This document shows positions 11,081-22,344 of a stretch of 64,000 bases of DNA, piece after piece. The notes below the pieces were generated by a model. That model was given only the letters and a program-made list of their open reading frames with translations. It was not told the origin of the DNA and did no database searches. Position numbers and translations under genes: made by a program. Source of the stretch: Hetaerina americana (Eukaryota > Arthropoda > Insecta > Odonata > Calopterygidae); NCBI GenBank assembly GCA_022747635.1, contig JAKTNV010000001.1, positions 34,925,851 to 34,989,850 on the forward strand. The letters run 5' to 3'. Each line of letters starts with the position of its first letter. The first letter of the stretch is position 1.

Positions 11081-11917
11081 TACTTTACAAACAATACAAT
11101 TCCGGCTCATATGTCTGTAATTCTCTACCGTTACTCCGCTTCCTTTTTTAAATATTGGAACGACTAATGACTGTCACATCTTCAACATTTCCCCTTGCAT
11201 GCCATCCATTGCATTTATTTTTTCAATTCGCTAGTATTTCATGGATATCTTTGAAGAATATACTAAGGAGAGGGTATTTATGTGCCCCTTGAGACATTAT
11301 CTTTTCTTGATTTGGACTTCTAATTCCCCTTTTACAATTTGGATCAGGTTTAATGTACACCTAAGAAAAATGCTTTGCGAATTCACTTTCTTGCCTGCAT
11401 TTTCCGTTATTATTGTTCCATTCTTTGGGCATATTGTTTTAATCACTTGTCTTTCTGTCTTCCATTTTCTAACATTATTGTAAAGGTTATTAGAGCTAGA
11501 TATGAGGTTTTTCGTGAACTCATTCTGAGCGTTCTTCTTCTTAATTGTTATTTTATTAAAGTTTCCTTATAAATTGCATAATAAATTTTACTTTAATTTT
11601 TTCTTTACATGATTAATCTTAATTTTTTGTTTAATATCTTTATCTCTGTGTTATAAAACTCAGGATCCGCGATCATTGTTGGCTTTTTACTTGGAACAAA
11701 CATGCTCATTGCTCTCATGAGTATTTCTTTGTAATGTTGCCACTCATGAACTGTTGATATTTTTACCATCCCTTAAATGTTTTTATTTGGATTCAATAGC
11801 TCTCGGAAATTGTGACAGAGACTCTAGAAATTTATGAAAATATAAAGCCCCTAAATTCTTCCGACTAATGACTAATTTAATAGATTAATCTTATAGTTCT
11901 ACTAACTACCAACTAAC

Positions 11918-12360
11918 TCTCCCCAAAGCTGCAGACTTAAAGCTGATTTAAAACTCCTCTACAACACCCGAAACTCGGCTATTGATTTCCCTGAACTGCT
12001 ATCTTTCTTCAACTACAGAACACCAACCCGATCCACCCGCACCCACTCCCTACTCCATCTGCCTATTCCTAGAATATCTCTCACCAAGCGCTCACTGTTA
12101 TTTCGCCTCTCCTCCCTTCTATATTCACTCCCTCACACTTTCGACCCCTTTAACTTATCATGCAACAACTTCACCACCCAAGCTTTATCCCACCTTTCAG
12201 TAAATTAGAATTTTCCCCGGTCCATGCTTGGTTCTCTTTGTTATTGTTATGTTGTTATTGTCTTTTGTCCTCTTTCATGTTTGTTATATTTTTCACTGTA
12301 AAATGGCGCTACTGCTGTATGTGAACAATGTTTTAAAATAACTAAAATAAATAAATAATC
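11918..12360 (+). pseudogene. C-terminal end and 3' tail of a second LINE
   Basis: An open stretch without its own start ends at the stop at 12206-12208. It translates to RLKADLKLLYNTRNSAIDFP, then NYRTPTRSTRTHSL, then KRSLLFRLSSLLYSLP. This matches the usual end of LINE ORF2 in CR1/Jockey-like clades: an R..D..LLYK-type motif, arginine-rich spacing, then a WN.LP-like motif. About 150 bases of 3' untranslated sequence follow, ending in AAAATAAATAAATAA near 12355, a typical LINE tail. It lies in the opposite orientation to the LINE at 8780-11775, so it is a separate insertion truncated at its 5' end. Confidence 0.75.
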
Positions 12361-13079
12361 ACAAAAGTTTTACAAAGTTAAATTTACGCAACTCAGGAAA
12401 TTTAATTAAAATGGTAAATATATCTTAACTAGTGGTTCGATTAGGTTATTTGAGAATATATGTCTACATTTGAGATGTAGTGTGGGTTTCTCGGAAACCC
12501 CCACTATTGGTTAACTCTCCCAAGGAGTACCCCCCACGCGACAGAGCAATTAACTTCAACCTTACGAGATTTTCCCTTGCAACGATAGTACAGCTTTTAT
12601 AAACTCATTGCTAATTATTGATTAAAATTATTTTAAAATTAAAATTAAATTCTTGGTAGATAAACGATACACCAAGTTTTAACCATCTCTGTCGGCTCCA
12701 AGTTTCCGCAAAAATACAGCTGTCACTCTCCGGTCCGTAATGCGAACTGCGCAAGCAGCGATTTCCCCAGCGTAACGATAACAGACAGCGGCTTCCCTAC
12801 CGCAATCATACCTAATCTAACACACTTCAGACACTTGCTCACAATAGCTCACTGAATAAAGCACAAAAGGCCCTCTGTATTACTGATTTCACGCCCACAA
12901 AGCTCAATCTGGTACCATATAGACATAATGCCACTCTTTTGACTCTACATGTATAGGAATAATGATGAGGGTAATCAAATTCAAGCCAAATGGCGACCTG
13001 ATACATATGAAGATGAGGATCAGAAGGTCAGTTTAGGATGTCGCCTCAATTTTCTTCAATCCCGTTCAGTAGTCAGGCT
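12361..13079. other. Intergenic sequence, nothing recognised
   Basis: Only a small hairpin (GTGGGTTTC, three-base loop, GAAACCC) near 12481-12505 stands out. Confidence 0.35.
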
Positions 13080-13570
13080 CAATTGCGGCGGGCTTGCAAA
13101 AGGACGTCCCACTCGAGTTTAATGTTCTCACTCGTACGTTCGTAGACGCGGTCCATAGGAGGCGTTTTGTACACTCGGATGCGTGAGACCTTTTCCAGTG
13201 CGCCCCGCGTATACAGCAAATGAACGATTCCCCGCAAGCAAGTCACGACTCGTGTCGCGGGGTGGCGGCGGACCTGCCCGCGCCACCTCAAAAATACCGG
13301 GAATCCATCTCCGCTAAATTGTCCACTTTCCGGGTCGCCCCCCGCGCCGTACGGCATTATACCAGGTGACCGAGACCGAATGTTGACTGCCCGCGGGATG
13401 CAATTTCCATTGGCGAATGAGGCCGGGGAGGGAAAATCTCGCAGTGCACCCTCACGAGTGGATCTGAACTTCCACGGCGAGAGAAGAGATCGCATGTTTC
13501 CTCGCGCGCCCATGGCCGAATTTATTCCCGTTTCGCCCGAAATTACTTGGAGGCGAAGAAGCGGGGAAGG
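13080..13570. other. GC-rich CpG islet
   Basis: Overlapping open frames on both strands, for example 144 codons on the minus strand at 13079-13513, contain no recognisable domain and look like the result of GC richness. It could be part of a host exon or promoter. Confidence 0.3.
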
Positions 13571-14786
13571 AATCGTGTGTTGCGTTGCACAATGGAGGCA
13601 TTTCGTAAAGCAATGAGCGCGAATGTAGATATTTATGGGGTGGACTTTATAGGGGCTCCAAGAAGGACGTAATTGGTACTTTCACCAAGTTCAGCTGCTC
13701 ATTGAGTTTTGAGAAAGGTATTTCGCTGAAAACATTACAGACGTATTCTTGTGTCAGCTGTACAGTATTCTCACGGAGGAAATAATGTGTTATTAATGTT
13801 AATTAATTTATTCATTGGTATACATTTCAATACTAAGTTTAATGCTACCACAGTTGAAGATGATACAACAGACAGAATCTAACTGACGCACAGAAAGGTT
13901 ATTCCTAGAAAAAATGCTTTCGTATTCAAACCTTCCCACGCCCTCAGGGTCTATGATGAAAAAAACTACAATGGAATTGAATGAAAAGTTTATATTTTAT
14001 TCTTTTCGACAAAAATGAAGTGTGAACGGTTTAATGGTAACGTTTTTTAACCGACGTCAGGTGAAATTTAAAAGGCAAAATACAGTAAAAATTCAATTTA
14101 TTTCTTCCGATTGACATGTTAATGAAATCCGAACTATTACACAGAAGTAATTTTAATTGCCAATTCATGAATTCTAGTGTATTGAGTGTGAGAATAATTG
14201 GCTAATTTAATAAAACGCCTTATAAAATGATATGACTCATAGTGAGTTAAAATCTAGGAAGGAAATTAGTGTGGTAATTGAATGAAACCACAGAATGAAT
14301 GAATTGAGAGTGTGGCCCACGCGCGCTTTAACAGGTCTTTTGTCTTTCTAGATTGAAGTTTTAAGTCGATCCTGAAAAAATTGAAATTTTTAGTGTCATT
14401 AAATATTTTTGCAACTGTGGTTTATCAATCAGAATTGTCCAACAAAACCTCACCCCTTCTAATTCGGGTTCTGTTTACCAAATCTCTTCCTGGTCCACGA
14501 TCTCGTGTACAGACACACATCCACTTATTTTAATTTCATCCGAGTGACATTCCACGATAATATTCCTTCCTTCCCGTCCACCTTTTTTATTCAAAGAACG
14601 CTTTCTGCATGTGGAGATCATTTAACTCCTAGCTAGGGATTATATAGATTTTGCATTTTTTACGCCTGGAGAAATTCTCATTTTTACATTTCAGGGGAAA
14701 ATTGTCCTCAAAATACTTCACTTTTCACCTAAGTACCCTTCACCCTTCATTGACCCGATTCACCCCGTAATAGGTCGGTCAAATGA
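13571..14786. other. AT-rich intergenic sequence
   Basis: No gene or repeat was recognised. Confidence 0.35.
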
Positions 14787-15340
14787 ATGAATCCGCCGTT
14801 GAAAATTAAAACCCGAGTGCGGACAAAGGAGTTGTCCAGAGCTTCCATTACGTGCGAACGAGACCCCGTGGGAGCGGGTTCATCAGGAATGGGCTCGGCC
14901 TTTCTCTCTCTCTGCCTCGCGAGCGAACGAAATTCGATTGACTCGGCAACCCCTGCGTTTGACCTCCCCGTGTCCCTTGTGGTTCCCGGCCCCCTTTCCG
15001 TACCTCACCTCTACTCACTCCACCTCACGCGCGGCGAGGCTCGAACGTTTGCGTCCTCCCTCTCTCTCTGTCTCCCTCCCCCTTCCTCCTCCGTTTGAGG
15101 CCACTAGGTGAGGAGGAGTCTGCGATTCGGAGAGGACGGAAATAGCCCTCGCCCTCACTCACTCGGATCTGAGTGCTCCACGCAAAGTCTCCGAGGCGGG
15201 CGACCGGCCGGTAGGCACTCCGGCAGCGGCGTCATCCATTTAATCGCACGCCCAGGTCGGAACCGGCCCTCGCGGCTCCTCCGGCGTTACTTGGCTCCTA
15301 ATTACATTATCGGGGCCGGTTGAGTGCACTTAACCCTCCG
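14787..15340. other. GC-rich CpG islet with CT-rich tracts
   Basis: Frequent CpG, CT-rich runs near 14902-14915 and 15057-15090, and a composition unlike the flanks. Open frames on both strands lack recognisable motifs. A promoter or 5' exon is possible but not shown. Confidence 0.3.
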
Positions 15341-15758
15341 AGAGGAGATTTTGCACCACGTCTCTCCAAGGAGGTGTCGCCCAAAAGAGTGGCAAAAGTA
15401 TTCGTTAGTTTTTGGGTCTCATACCGTTTTTTTCCTTCGCATAGTTTATCTACTAAATGATGCGTCGCTTTGTCATTTCGTCGTATACCCGCTTGAGTAT
15501 CTTTCAACGGCCATGGATGTTTGAATTAGAATAGAAAAATACGCCGTAGGGATCCCAAGTTCCTTCCGTGGTGAAATTTGATTCGTCGTATGGGCACGTG
15601 AATCAGAATTTGAAGGTTGTGATGAGTTACTGAACCAAACGGCGAAATCTTTGGTAGCAACTTGGACATTTGCTTATTCCCCCATTCCAACTTCCTTTTA
15701 AATCTTCATTTATTTAGTTAGCTTTCTCTTACTAGCTTTTCCTTGGTGTCCCTGCATA
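15341..15758. other. Intergenic sequence, nothing recognised
   Basis: No coding or repeat signal was seen. Confidence 0.35.
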
Positions 15759-16314
15759 CAGGGTTCGTCCGGAAAATAAGTGTACTGACTCCTGGGCTGG
15801 GCGCGCCGCTCCAGGCGCGCCCAGCACCGCTCTGACGGGCTGCGATTGGAGGGGGGTATGTTGGCAAGCGACGCTGAAAAAGGCAGTCGGCTCTGAGCTG
15901 TGGTGTAGTGAGGAGCTCTGTTAACGCGAACCTCCACGCTCGACCCACGTCACGGAACGCAATTCCGAAGTTTTTGGAGCAGCGTTATTCCATCGAATTT
16001 GCGGTAAAGCTTGGGAAATCGTCTACCGAAACTGTCGGTATGATTAACCAGGCTTACGGGGAGTCAGCCATGTCCAGAAACATGATCTTTCGGTGGCACA
16101 AGATGTTCGTGGAGGGCAGAGAAGAGGTCGACGACGAGTCTTCGAGAGGTTCCCGATGATGCCTTCGCGGGAGCGTTCCAGGAATGGGAACGCCGCTGGA
16201 GCAAGTGTATCGACTCACAAGGGTCCTATTTTGAGGAATATTAGCTTAAGATATGTAAAAGTGTAATATTTTTTTTTCCTGAGCTCAGTACATTTATTTT
16301 CCGGACGAACCCTG
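15759..16314 (+). mobile_element. 556-bp deletion derivative of the 42728-44044 mariner
   Basis: Terminal repeats CAGGGTTCGTCCGGAAAATA and its inverse are flanked by TA at 15757-15758 and 16315-16316. The left half matches the start of the mariner at 42728-44044 and the right half matches its end. About 760 bases of the transposase are missing. The deletion junction lies near 16132-16142, where both parents of the junction carry GACGACG. The frame keeps the first helix-turn-helix region, then jumps to the C-terminal REVPDDAFAGAF stretch. The likely ATG of the full element is ATT here. It can only be moved by a transposase from elsewhere. Confidence 0.92.
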
Positions 16315-16650
16315 TACATGTATGTTTAGACAACTATGTATTGCACATTGAAAATTATAATCATCATTCACTATTGAAATACTGCAATATTCCCCATAAT
16401 TCTACTACTCTCCTGTTGGAGGTTGTTTTACCAGCACTTGTTTTGATTTTCAGTTCACCTGAAAGCGCACATTCTCATTTTGCCAACTATTATTTCACAT
16501 GCTACCACCCAAGAAAGAGAAATACAGGATATCGTTTGAGTACTAGTAATAATTTACGCAACAATTTTCATTGGAATCTTTTCATTTAGGAAACAAATAA
16601 TTTTGAAATGCTTGGAAACCTACAATTTCATCTGCACACCAGTGCCTAAG

Positions 16651-16890
16651 TTCTGGAATACAATTTGTTGTCTCAGGCGTAACTTTGTGGAATTTGCATA
16701 ACATATTGAAATGTAATGAAATAATTGACTTTGTAATTCCACACACTTTATTTAAAAACACGACCCAGGTTTTGACGTGACCTGATGATGACGTTCAACG
16801 TCGAAACCTGGGTCGTGTTTTTTAAATAAAGTGTGTGGAATTACAAAGTCAATTATTTCATTACATTTCAATATGTTCTGGAATACAATT
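16651..16890. mobile_element. Palindromic PLE-like element with 15-bp target duplication
   Basis: TTCTGGAATACAATT is at 16651-16665 and again at 16876-16890. The insert starts with a unique lead (16666-16699) and continues as an inverted repeat with arms of about 78 bases (16700-16777 and 16800-16877, the last two bases shared with the duplication). At its axis lies CTGATGA-T-GACG-loop-CGTC-GAAAC. A decayed relative with the lead on the other side lies at 38676-38874. The one-sided lead and variable target duplication argue against an ordinary DNA-transposon MITE. Confidence 0.8.
16779..16807 (+). ncRNA. Hammerhead-like core at palindrome axis
   Basis: CTGATGA, one T, stem GACG, five-base loop, CGTC, GAAAC. 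GTC follows six bases further on, but stem I does not form directly around it. Because the palindrome arms also pair across this site, an RNA could fold either as the long hairpin or as this small one. Confidence 0.4.
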
Positions 16891-17219
16891 AAATACATCT
16901 CGTAAATCTGGGATTTGAACCCTTATTCGTATCACCACCCGCTTCACGGAATCAGCGTGATTCTATTGGATAAACAATCACGGCTGATTTAAAAAAAAAT
17001 AATTTTTAAATTTAATTAGTAAAAGTCCATAAAACTGGATCCGTACAAAAAATTGATTTCAGTCAACGTTTCATTCCAACGCTATGTTTACTTTTTCAGG
17101 ACAACATTAAATTGTTTCTCTTCGATTTGAAATATAATAACGGTTGAGTTTCTATTGCTCATGATTTATCAAACTACTTTCAAGCGAGAAGGGCACTATT
17201 TAATTCCCTCCGCGTCAGG
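16891..17219. other. AT-rich intergenic sequence
   Basis: Nothing recognised. Confidence 0.35.
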
Positions 17220-17684
17220 CTAACGACTCTAATAATTTGATTTATTCGGAATTCCGCCCACGAGTCGAGTCCGAAACGCGATTAAAACTTCCGCGGAAGC
17301 AGAGCAATCGAGCAACCAACCAACGAGTTCCCAGAAGGATCGCCTCGCACAGATGGAAAATTAAAAGACTCAATTTCACGCCGGTGTCTAGCATACGAGG
17401 GAACACGCCGAGGTGTCAACTCGGGGAAAGGAAAGGGGGGGTGGATACCCGGCACCCCCGCTGGGGAATGGCCGCCTTGATTACGTCTACGACAGCGCTG
17501 TGTATATGTACGTAAATGCATACACGGCAACCGAGGAGAAGCGATCAACTCCCTTAAAATTAATCAACGGAGTGGTTCAGTCCCCCGAGGCTGGAAGATC
17601 CGTCAATTTAAATGTTAACAAAGTCAACTAACAGGCGACGAAGCTCCGAGAAGCGGCAATACGCGGCAGCTTGTCACACGTCTC

Positions 17685-17742
<58 letters not shown>

Positions 17743-18200
17743 GCTTTGCCCTCGGTCTCCTCCTCCTCCGGGAATTCCGTGATAACCGTCCTCTATGTCT
17801 CTCTCCCTCAGAACTCCACCGCATTACCCACCCTCCAGTCCCGGGGTGCCCGACGGCGACGCCTTCAACGTTTAGTGAGTAGTTGTTATATGAGGTCGGG
17901 TCGACTCCGCTCGGCCGAGTCGCCGCCCATCGTGACGCGGTAAGTTCAGGAGTTCTGGGTCGTGAGCGTCTGGGGTCGGCTGGAACGACTGCTGATCTCC
18001 CTCCCCCCCTCGCTCTCTCGCCTCCCTCTCGGTTTCACGAATTAGCACGAAGTTCTCGCACAAGGTCCCGAAGAGAGAGCAGAAACTCGAAGCGAGTCTG
18101 GAGAGGTGCTGCAAAGACCTCACGGATGGCTCTCGTTGTGTCTCGGAGTTGTGCACGGCATGTTCCATTTTAGACGGAATGAGCCCTCCCAGTCTTTTAC
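17220..18200. other. GC-rich CpG segment around a long (TG)n tract
   Basis: Open frames exist in several phases on both strands without recognisable domains. CpG is frequent and CT-rich stretches are present. A host promoter or 5' exon is possible; no splice sites could be fixed. Confidence 0.3.
17691..17740. repeat. (TG)25 microsatellite
   Basis: Twenty-five perfect TG units. The cysteine/valine and histidine/threonine frames across it are artefacts. Confidence 0.97.
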
Positions 18201-18447
18201 CCTTCGAGTTTTATCAGAATGACCTTTCAGACCACCAAAGGCTTTCCTCCTCATACGTTTCGACGGTTCGATCGTCTAAACGTGTTCCTAACTTGACGGC
18301 CACGGACGTTTGCAACTTATGCTGTAGACGGCTGGTATTACATCCACTTGGACGGTGGAGCATTCTTATACGAATTCTAAGAAAGTATGGGAGATTCCGC
18401 AATGTTAACTTTTAACGTAGTCATCCGCAAAGTGTGAATTATAATGA

Positions 18448-18518
18448 AACAATTTCAGGTTAAAAAGGAGGGTAAAAATCCCGGCTGAGGCAAATGATTT
18501 TTACCCTCTTAAATTGTT
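18448..18518. other. Imperfect hairpin with perfect 13-bp inner stem
   Basis: GAGGGTAAAAATC (18468-18480) pairs exactly with GATTTTTACCCTC (18496-18508) across a 15-base loop. AACAATTT (18448-18455) pairs with AAATTGTT (18511-18518). The unpaired bases between inner and outer stems are 12 on the left and 2 on the right. This asymmetry is unusual for a microRNA precursor, and a small element remnant is equally possible. Confidence 0.45.
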
Positions 18519-19799
18519 GCATTGTAGAGCATTATTTTCGTTAATAGCCATTTTTTGATTAGTCTTAGAGAAGGGGTGACAGATAAATGAATTTAAATGC
18601 AACGTCCACGTTACTTCATTTTTTTGAGTAAATTAAAATTGAATCAGAAATGTAATGGTGAGGGTGGGCATTGCAGTCGTTACCTCCCACTGTGAAGACC
18701 TTGCTTTGACTTATGGACAATATGTTTAAAAAATGATCTAATTATTGTGAATGTTATGTGAGGTGCTGATAGAATTAATAAATTTTGTCCTTATTAGTTA
18801 AATTTTGACCGGCAGCATTTAAAATTATGAATCCTATTCTGTCAAAGGTCATCTTATAGCTGTGGGGAGGGTTTTCCCAATTTTACCCTCCTCCATATTT
18901 TATCATTAATTTATTCCCACCATTTTTGGTAAGACGTTGCCTCTTAGCAAGGTAAGAATGGAAGTAATAATATTTATTGCATTCATTATTCCTTTAAAAT
19001 ACAATAAAAAAATATATTTGGATATGAAAGCTCTGTGTTATAATTTCGGATATACCTGTGTCCGGTGTACAATTGTAAGTGAAAAACATTTTGGATTCAA
19101 TCTTTTATTCTAGGTCGGATATAAAAAAATCATGGCTCTTCTTCTTCTTTATAATATTCAATAAATTTGAAGTAGTGGCAATCCAAGTCTTTATTACAAA
19201 AGTAACGATTAATTTGGAGGATGGTGTTCGTAATTGTTGTTTATAGGTCTGTATTTAGCATTAATAGGTATGTTACATGAGGACAATGAATGCAAAAGGC
19301 TTAGCGATGATTTTTTTAACATCCTATAAAGGATGAATTTTTCATCGTACGAGGCTAGGAAGCTTTGATAAGAAATGAGGCTTGTCAAATTTGATTTATG
19401 TTTCAGCCTTGAATTCTCTCCTCAGCTAGTCACCCCAGTCCCTTTTCATTTTCCCCGGATATCTTCCACCGCAGGTTCTGTTATCTTATCTAATTGATTT
19501 ACACGTGTGGATCTATTAACGTACATACCGTCGAAATTAATCATTCTACATTGATTTCTATGCATACATATTGGAAACTCCACGGTGACAAGCTTTGTGG
19601 TACTAGAAAATCAATGAGTCATTGTAAGTATCATTAGGTCATCGTCATAAAACGTTACCACAGTTCTTGTAAATTTTATCAATTGATAGCGAGAAATTGA
19701 TTTTTTTAGGTTTTTCACAATTTGCAATATATTATTGATTCCAACTTAGTTACTACGTCATACCTATGATAAGAATACGTATGTGTTACCATGTTACGG
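18519..19799. other. AT-rich intergenic sequence
   Basis: No gene or repeat recognised. Confidence 0.35.
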
Positions 19800-20290
19800 T
19801 TAAATCAGATTAATATACCTTGAAAATGACTCAGTAAATTAGTTGAAATCGATTTTTTTGCTAAGAAATTGTGGAATTGTTCATATTTTTCCTTAACCAT
19901 CGACACGCCGATGCCGGTGCTCCTGCCAGTCGCGGTACGCTTCCTGAAAGACGTCGGCGGGAACTTCGTGACGGCCTCTTCGACGTTATGAAACTTTCTA
20001 AAATGATTGAACTTCAAGCTCCTTTTTATTCTTCTATCCAATAAATAATCAAGTGGTGCCACATCGGTGTTGCAGGGCGGTTGGGACAGCGTTGCCATCA
20101 TGTGATGGGCCAAGTACTCGGTCACGAGAAGGCGATGTGGGACGGTGTGGTTCAGCCTCCATTTGCAAAGATATCCTTCCTGACGCGTGGCGCTATTTTC
20201 CGCAGCCTTCCGAGGACTTCCATTAAAAATGTACAGTTCACGGTCTGTTCCTGGTGCACAAACTCGTGGATAATGCCTTTTTGAGTTGAA
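19800..20290 (-). pseudogene. Mariner transposase fossil, C-terminal half
   Basis: Read on the minus strand from 20285, one frame gives GIIHEFVHQEQTVN and EVLGRLRKIAPRVRKDI, the region before the second catalytic Asp of mariner transposases. A second frame (20125-19805) gives MMATLSQPPCNTDVAPLDYL, RIKRSLKFNHF and VEEAVTKFPPTSFRK, the region around the third catalytic Asp. The HHDNAPSH block has been corrupted between them. The N-terminal half and both terminal repeats were not found. It differs from the family at 42728-44044. The copy is old and inactive. Confidence 0.75.
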
Positions 20291-20294
20291 AAAG

Positions 20295-20946
20295 ACGATG
20301 GAAAAAGACTACTTACTATTTTGAGATTATCATTGGTCGTTCAATCCTAAGATTGGTTGACTGCAGCCCTCCATCCTACCCTATCTGATGCTAATTAGCT
20401 TACTGGTATTTTTGCAACGCACTTTCTTCTTTATTTTTCCCATGTTTTTACCCCATGGCCTTCCTCTTGGGACCGACCCCTCTATTTTTCCTTCTATTGT
20501 ATTTTTCATGAATCCATTGTGCCTCAGGGTGTGGCCAATCCATCTGGTTCTTCTTTTCTCCATGGTGTTCCATTAGGTTTGTTCTTCGCCTATTCTTCTG
20601 TATACTTCTTCATTTCTAATTTAATCCGTCCTTTTGATCTTAAGTATCCTCCTCTTGCACTAGGATTTGAGGGCTTCTAGTCTTTTCTGATCTACTTTTC
20701 CGATGGTCCATGCTTCTGATCCATAGAGTGCCACGCTCCATACGAATTTTTGATGTACAGGTATTGTTTCCTCGTCTTTAGTTCTATACTTTGAACTCAG
20801 AAGTTGTCTTTTCATTGTGAATCCTCTCCTAGCTTGATCTATTCTTGGCTTGATGTCCGTAGTACTTCTTCCGTCCCATGTGATGGTACTTCCGAGATAA
20901 GTGACGGAATCCAATTGCTCCAATTTTTGTTCTTTTTGATAGTTAA
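20295..20946 (-). pseudogene. C-terminal fragment of an RTE-like LINE
   Basis: On the minus strand, 20923-20660 encodes VTYLGSTITWDGRSTTDIK, RIDQARRGFTMKRQLLSSK, KFVWSVALYGSEAWT and QKRLEAL. This is the region after the reverse transcriptase palm in RTE-like and related LINEs. After a frameshift, 20563-20381 encodes TRWIGHTLRHNGF and EGKIEGSVPRGRP, the usual C-terminal end. The 3' region continues to about 20295 and contains GGCTGCAGTCAACCAATCTT, which resembles LINE 3' tails. The fragment ends abruptly at the SINE beginning at 20947. It is broken and cannot be functional. Confidence 0.8.
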
Positions 20947-21252
20947 GGAGATCGGGATGGCGCGGCGGCTAACGTTCTGGCTTCCCACCCAGACGCCCCG
21001 GCTCAAATCCTGGAGGTGGAAGATATTTTTCAGTGCAATCTCGACCCCTACTCGAGGTGCTTTGTGGAGAGCACTTTGAGTGATTACACCGTCCGTCGGA
21101 TGGGACGTTAAATTGCTGACCCCTTGGCGCCTTTCGTTAAGAAGAGGCTAATGCCAACGCTGGATTTCTCTCCACCCTTCCTCCTTTCCCATCCATCCCT
21201 AATGGCGCAGATGACCTCAGCTGTCGGTTGCCTCCCCTAAAACTACCACTAT
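20947..21252 (+). mobile_element. SINE-A copy, near full length
   Basis: It begins GGAGATCGGGATGGCGCGGC, a tRNA-like A-box region. GGCTCAAATCC, a B-box match, follows about 45 bases later. The SINE-A body runs to CCCCTAAAACTACCACTAT. The orientation is opposite to the other copies. It directly abuts the LINE fragment. No clear target duplication was found. Confidence 0.8.
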
Positions 21253-21759
21253 TGGTTTTTAAACAAATATAGACCAATCTCCTTCGCCTAATCATGTGCA
21301 ACTTTTGCTAAGACCATACCCCGATAGTGGAAAAAAGTGAGCAATTATCCCAACCCATCTTTAATTTGATGATCTCTCATTGATTTAGAGTAGAACTTCT
21401 TAACTTGCTCGTTAAATAAACGAATGAAGCACTGAAAATGACTATGCCTACGGTTCTTATAATAAGAAAAGGTTTCTGCCCAAGGTTCTACCTTATGGAA
21501 AATGGATACAACTTCTTTCCAACTGAAAATCCTTTCCCATAAATTAGAGCCAGAATTTAAAATAACGGAAATATAAATGTCCGTTACCGGGAATAGAAGA
21601 ATATAAAGTGAAATATATCCCACAGACACGAGAATCTAGATCCAGCCCTCCAATGGAAATGTCATAGAACCTGCTAAATTCTTTAGCTCACCCGCGATTT
21701 ATTTATTCAGTAGAAAATTCCTTGGAAGTCGAAAGGCCGTCCATCACTTTCGTTGCTGG
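21253..21759. other. Intergenic sequence, nothing recognised
   Basis: AT-rich, no coding or repeat signal seen. Confidence 0.35.
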
Positions 21760-22160
21760 GATTGGCCATAACGCTTTGGCGCGGACCGTCCACTTGAGAT
21801 TGAACTGCATCTTTTACTGCGGGAGAGAAAGTGAGCAGGGACGGGGGTTAAGGGCTCGGGCGAACGAAACCCAAATGAGTCCCTAGCGGCGAGTTATGAC
21901 CCGGCGAGTTTCATTAACCGACGGAAGCTCGTGCTGTGTTTTCCTTCTCTTTTTGGTTTTCCTCCTCTCCCTCCCTCTTATCTCTCTCTCTTCCGACCCC
22001 TCTCCCTCCTTCCGCCGTCTAAACTTTCACCGGATAGAGTGCGGCAGCCACGCCGGGAGTCGACGCGAGGAATTTAGCGTGGATCCGCACGGGGTCGCAC
22101 AATCTCTTTGTGTCCTCGTTTCATTTTCGCTGGCCTTCGTGTAAACCCCCCGGGAGGATC
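21760..22160. other. GC-rich CpG islet
   Basis: Composition differs from the flanks, with a CT-rich core near 21940-22020. An 82-codon plus-strand frame starting with ATG at 21896 has a hydrophobic leucine-rich stretch, but it coincides with the CT-rich tract, so it is not called as a gene. Confidence 0.3.
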
Positions 22161-22344
22161 GGCAAACGTTGCCGCGTGACCTCAAAATGCTTTATATTTC
22201 ACGAAATTTTAAAGTACACTCCTCCCTATATAACTGCACATGCGTATGCGATCGAGCATTATGCATTCACGGTTAACTCTGGGCGATCGCTTCGGACAAT
22301 TATGTAGATCAGATGGTAGAGGTAGGCTAGGTAGATTTGGGAGT

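Larger units (their letters stand above)
8780..11775 (-). pseudogene. Decayed LINE reverse transcriptase, split by two later insertions
   Basis: Read from high to low coordinates on the minus strand, translated blocks follow the order of a Jockey/CR1-type LINE ORF2. The endonuclease-RT linker (VHEWQHYKEILMRAMSMFVP) lies near 11750-11690. The VPIFKKGS and ENYR block lies at 11170-11115. KVFE, then SQHG, then the RT motif A stretch VMDFAKTFDVVKH end near 10139. KYLGL lies near 9980-9966. The C-terminal block LEKIIERVQMKVACFVLGKF and WLQWERIKKRR lies near 9150-8980. In-frame stops and frameshifts occur throughout. The YADD region seems deleted, because only about 160 bases separate motif A from KYLGL. 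A mariner derivative (10328-11080) and a PLE (9335-9963) interrupt the frame. The clade is inferred from motif style only. Confidence 0.85.

Noticed and set aside
17624..17824. Open frames across the (TG)n tract encoding long Thr-His or Cys-Val runs
   Set aside because: They are direct translations of a dinucleotide repeat and open on both strands.
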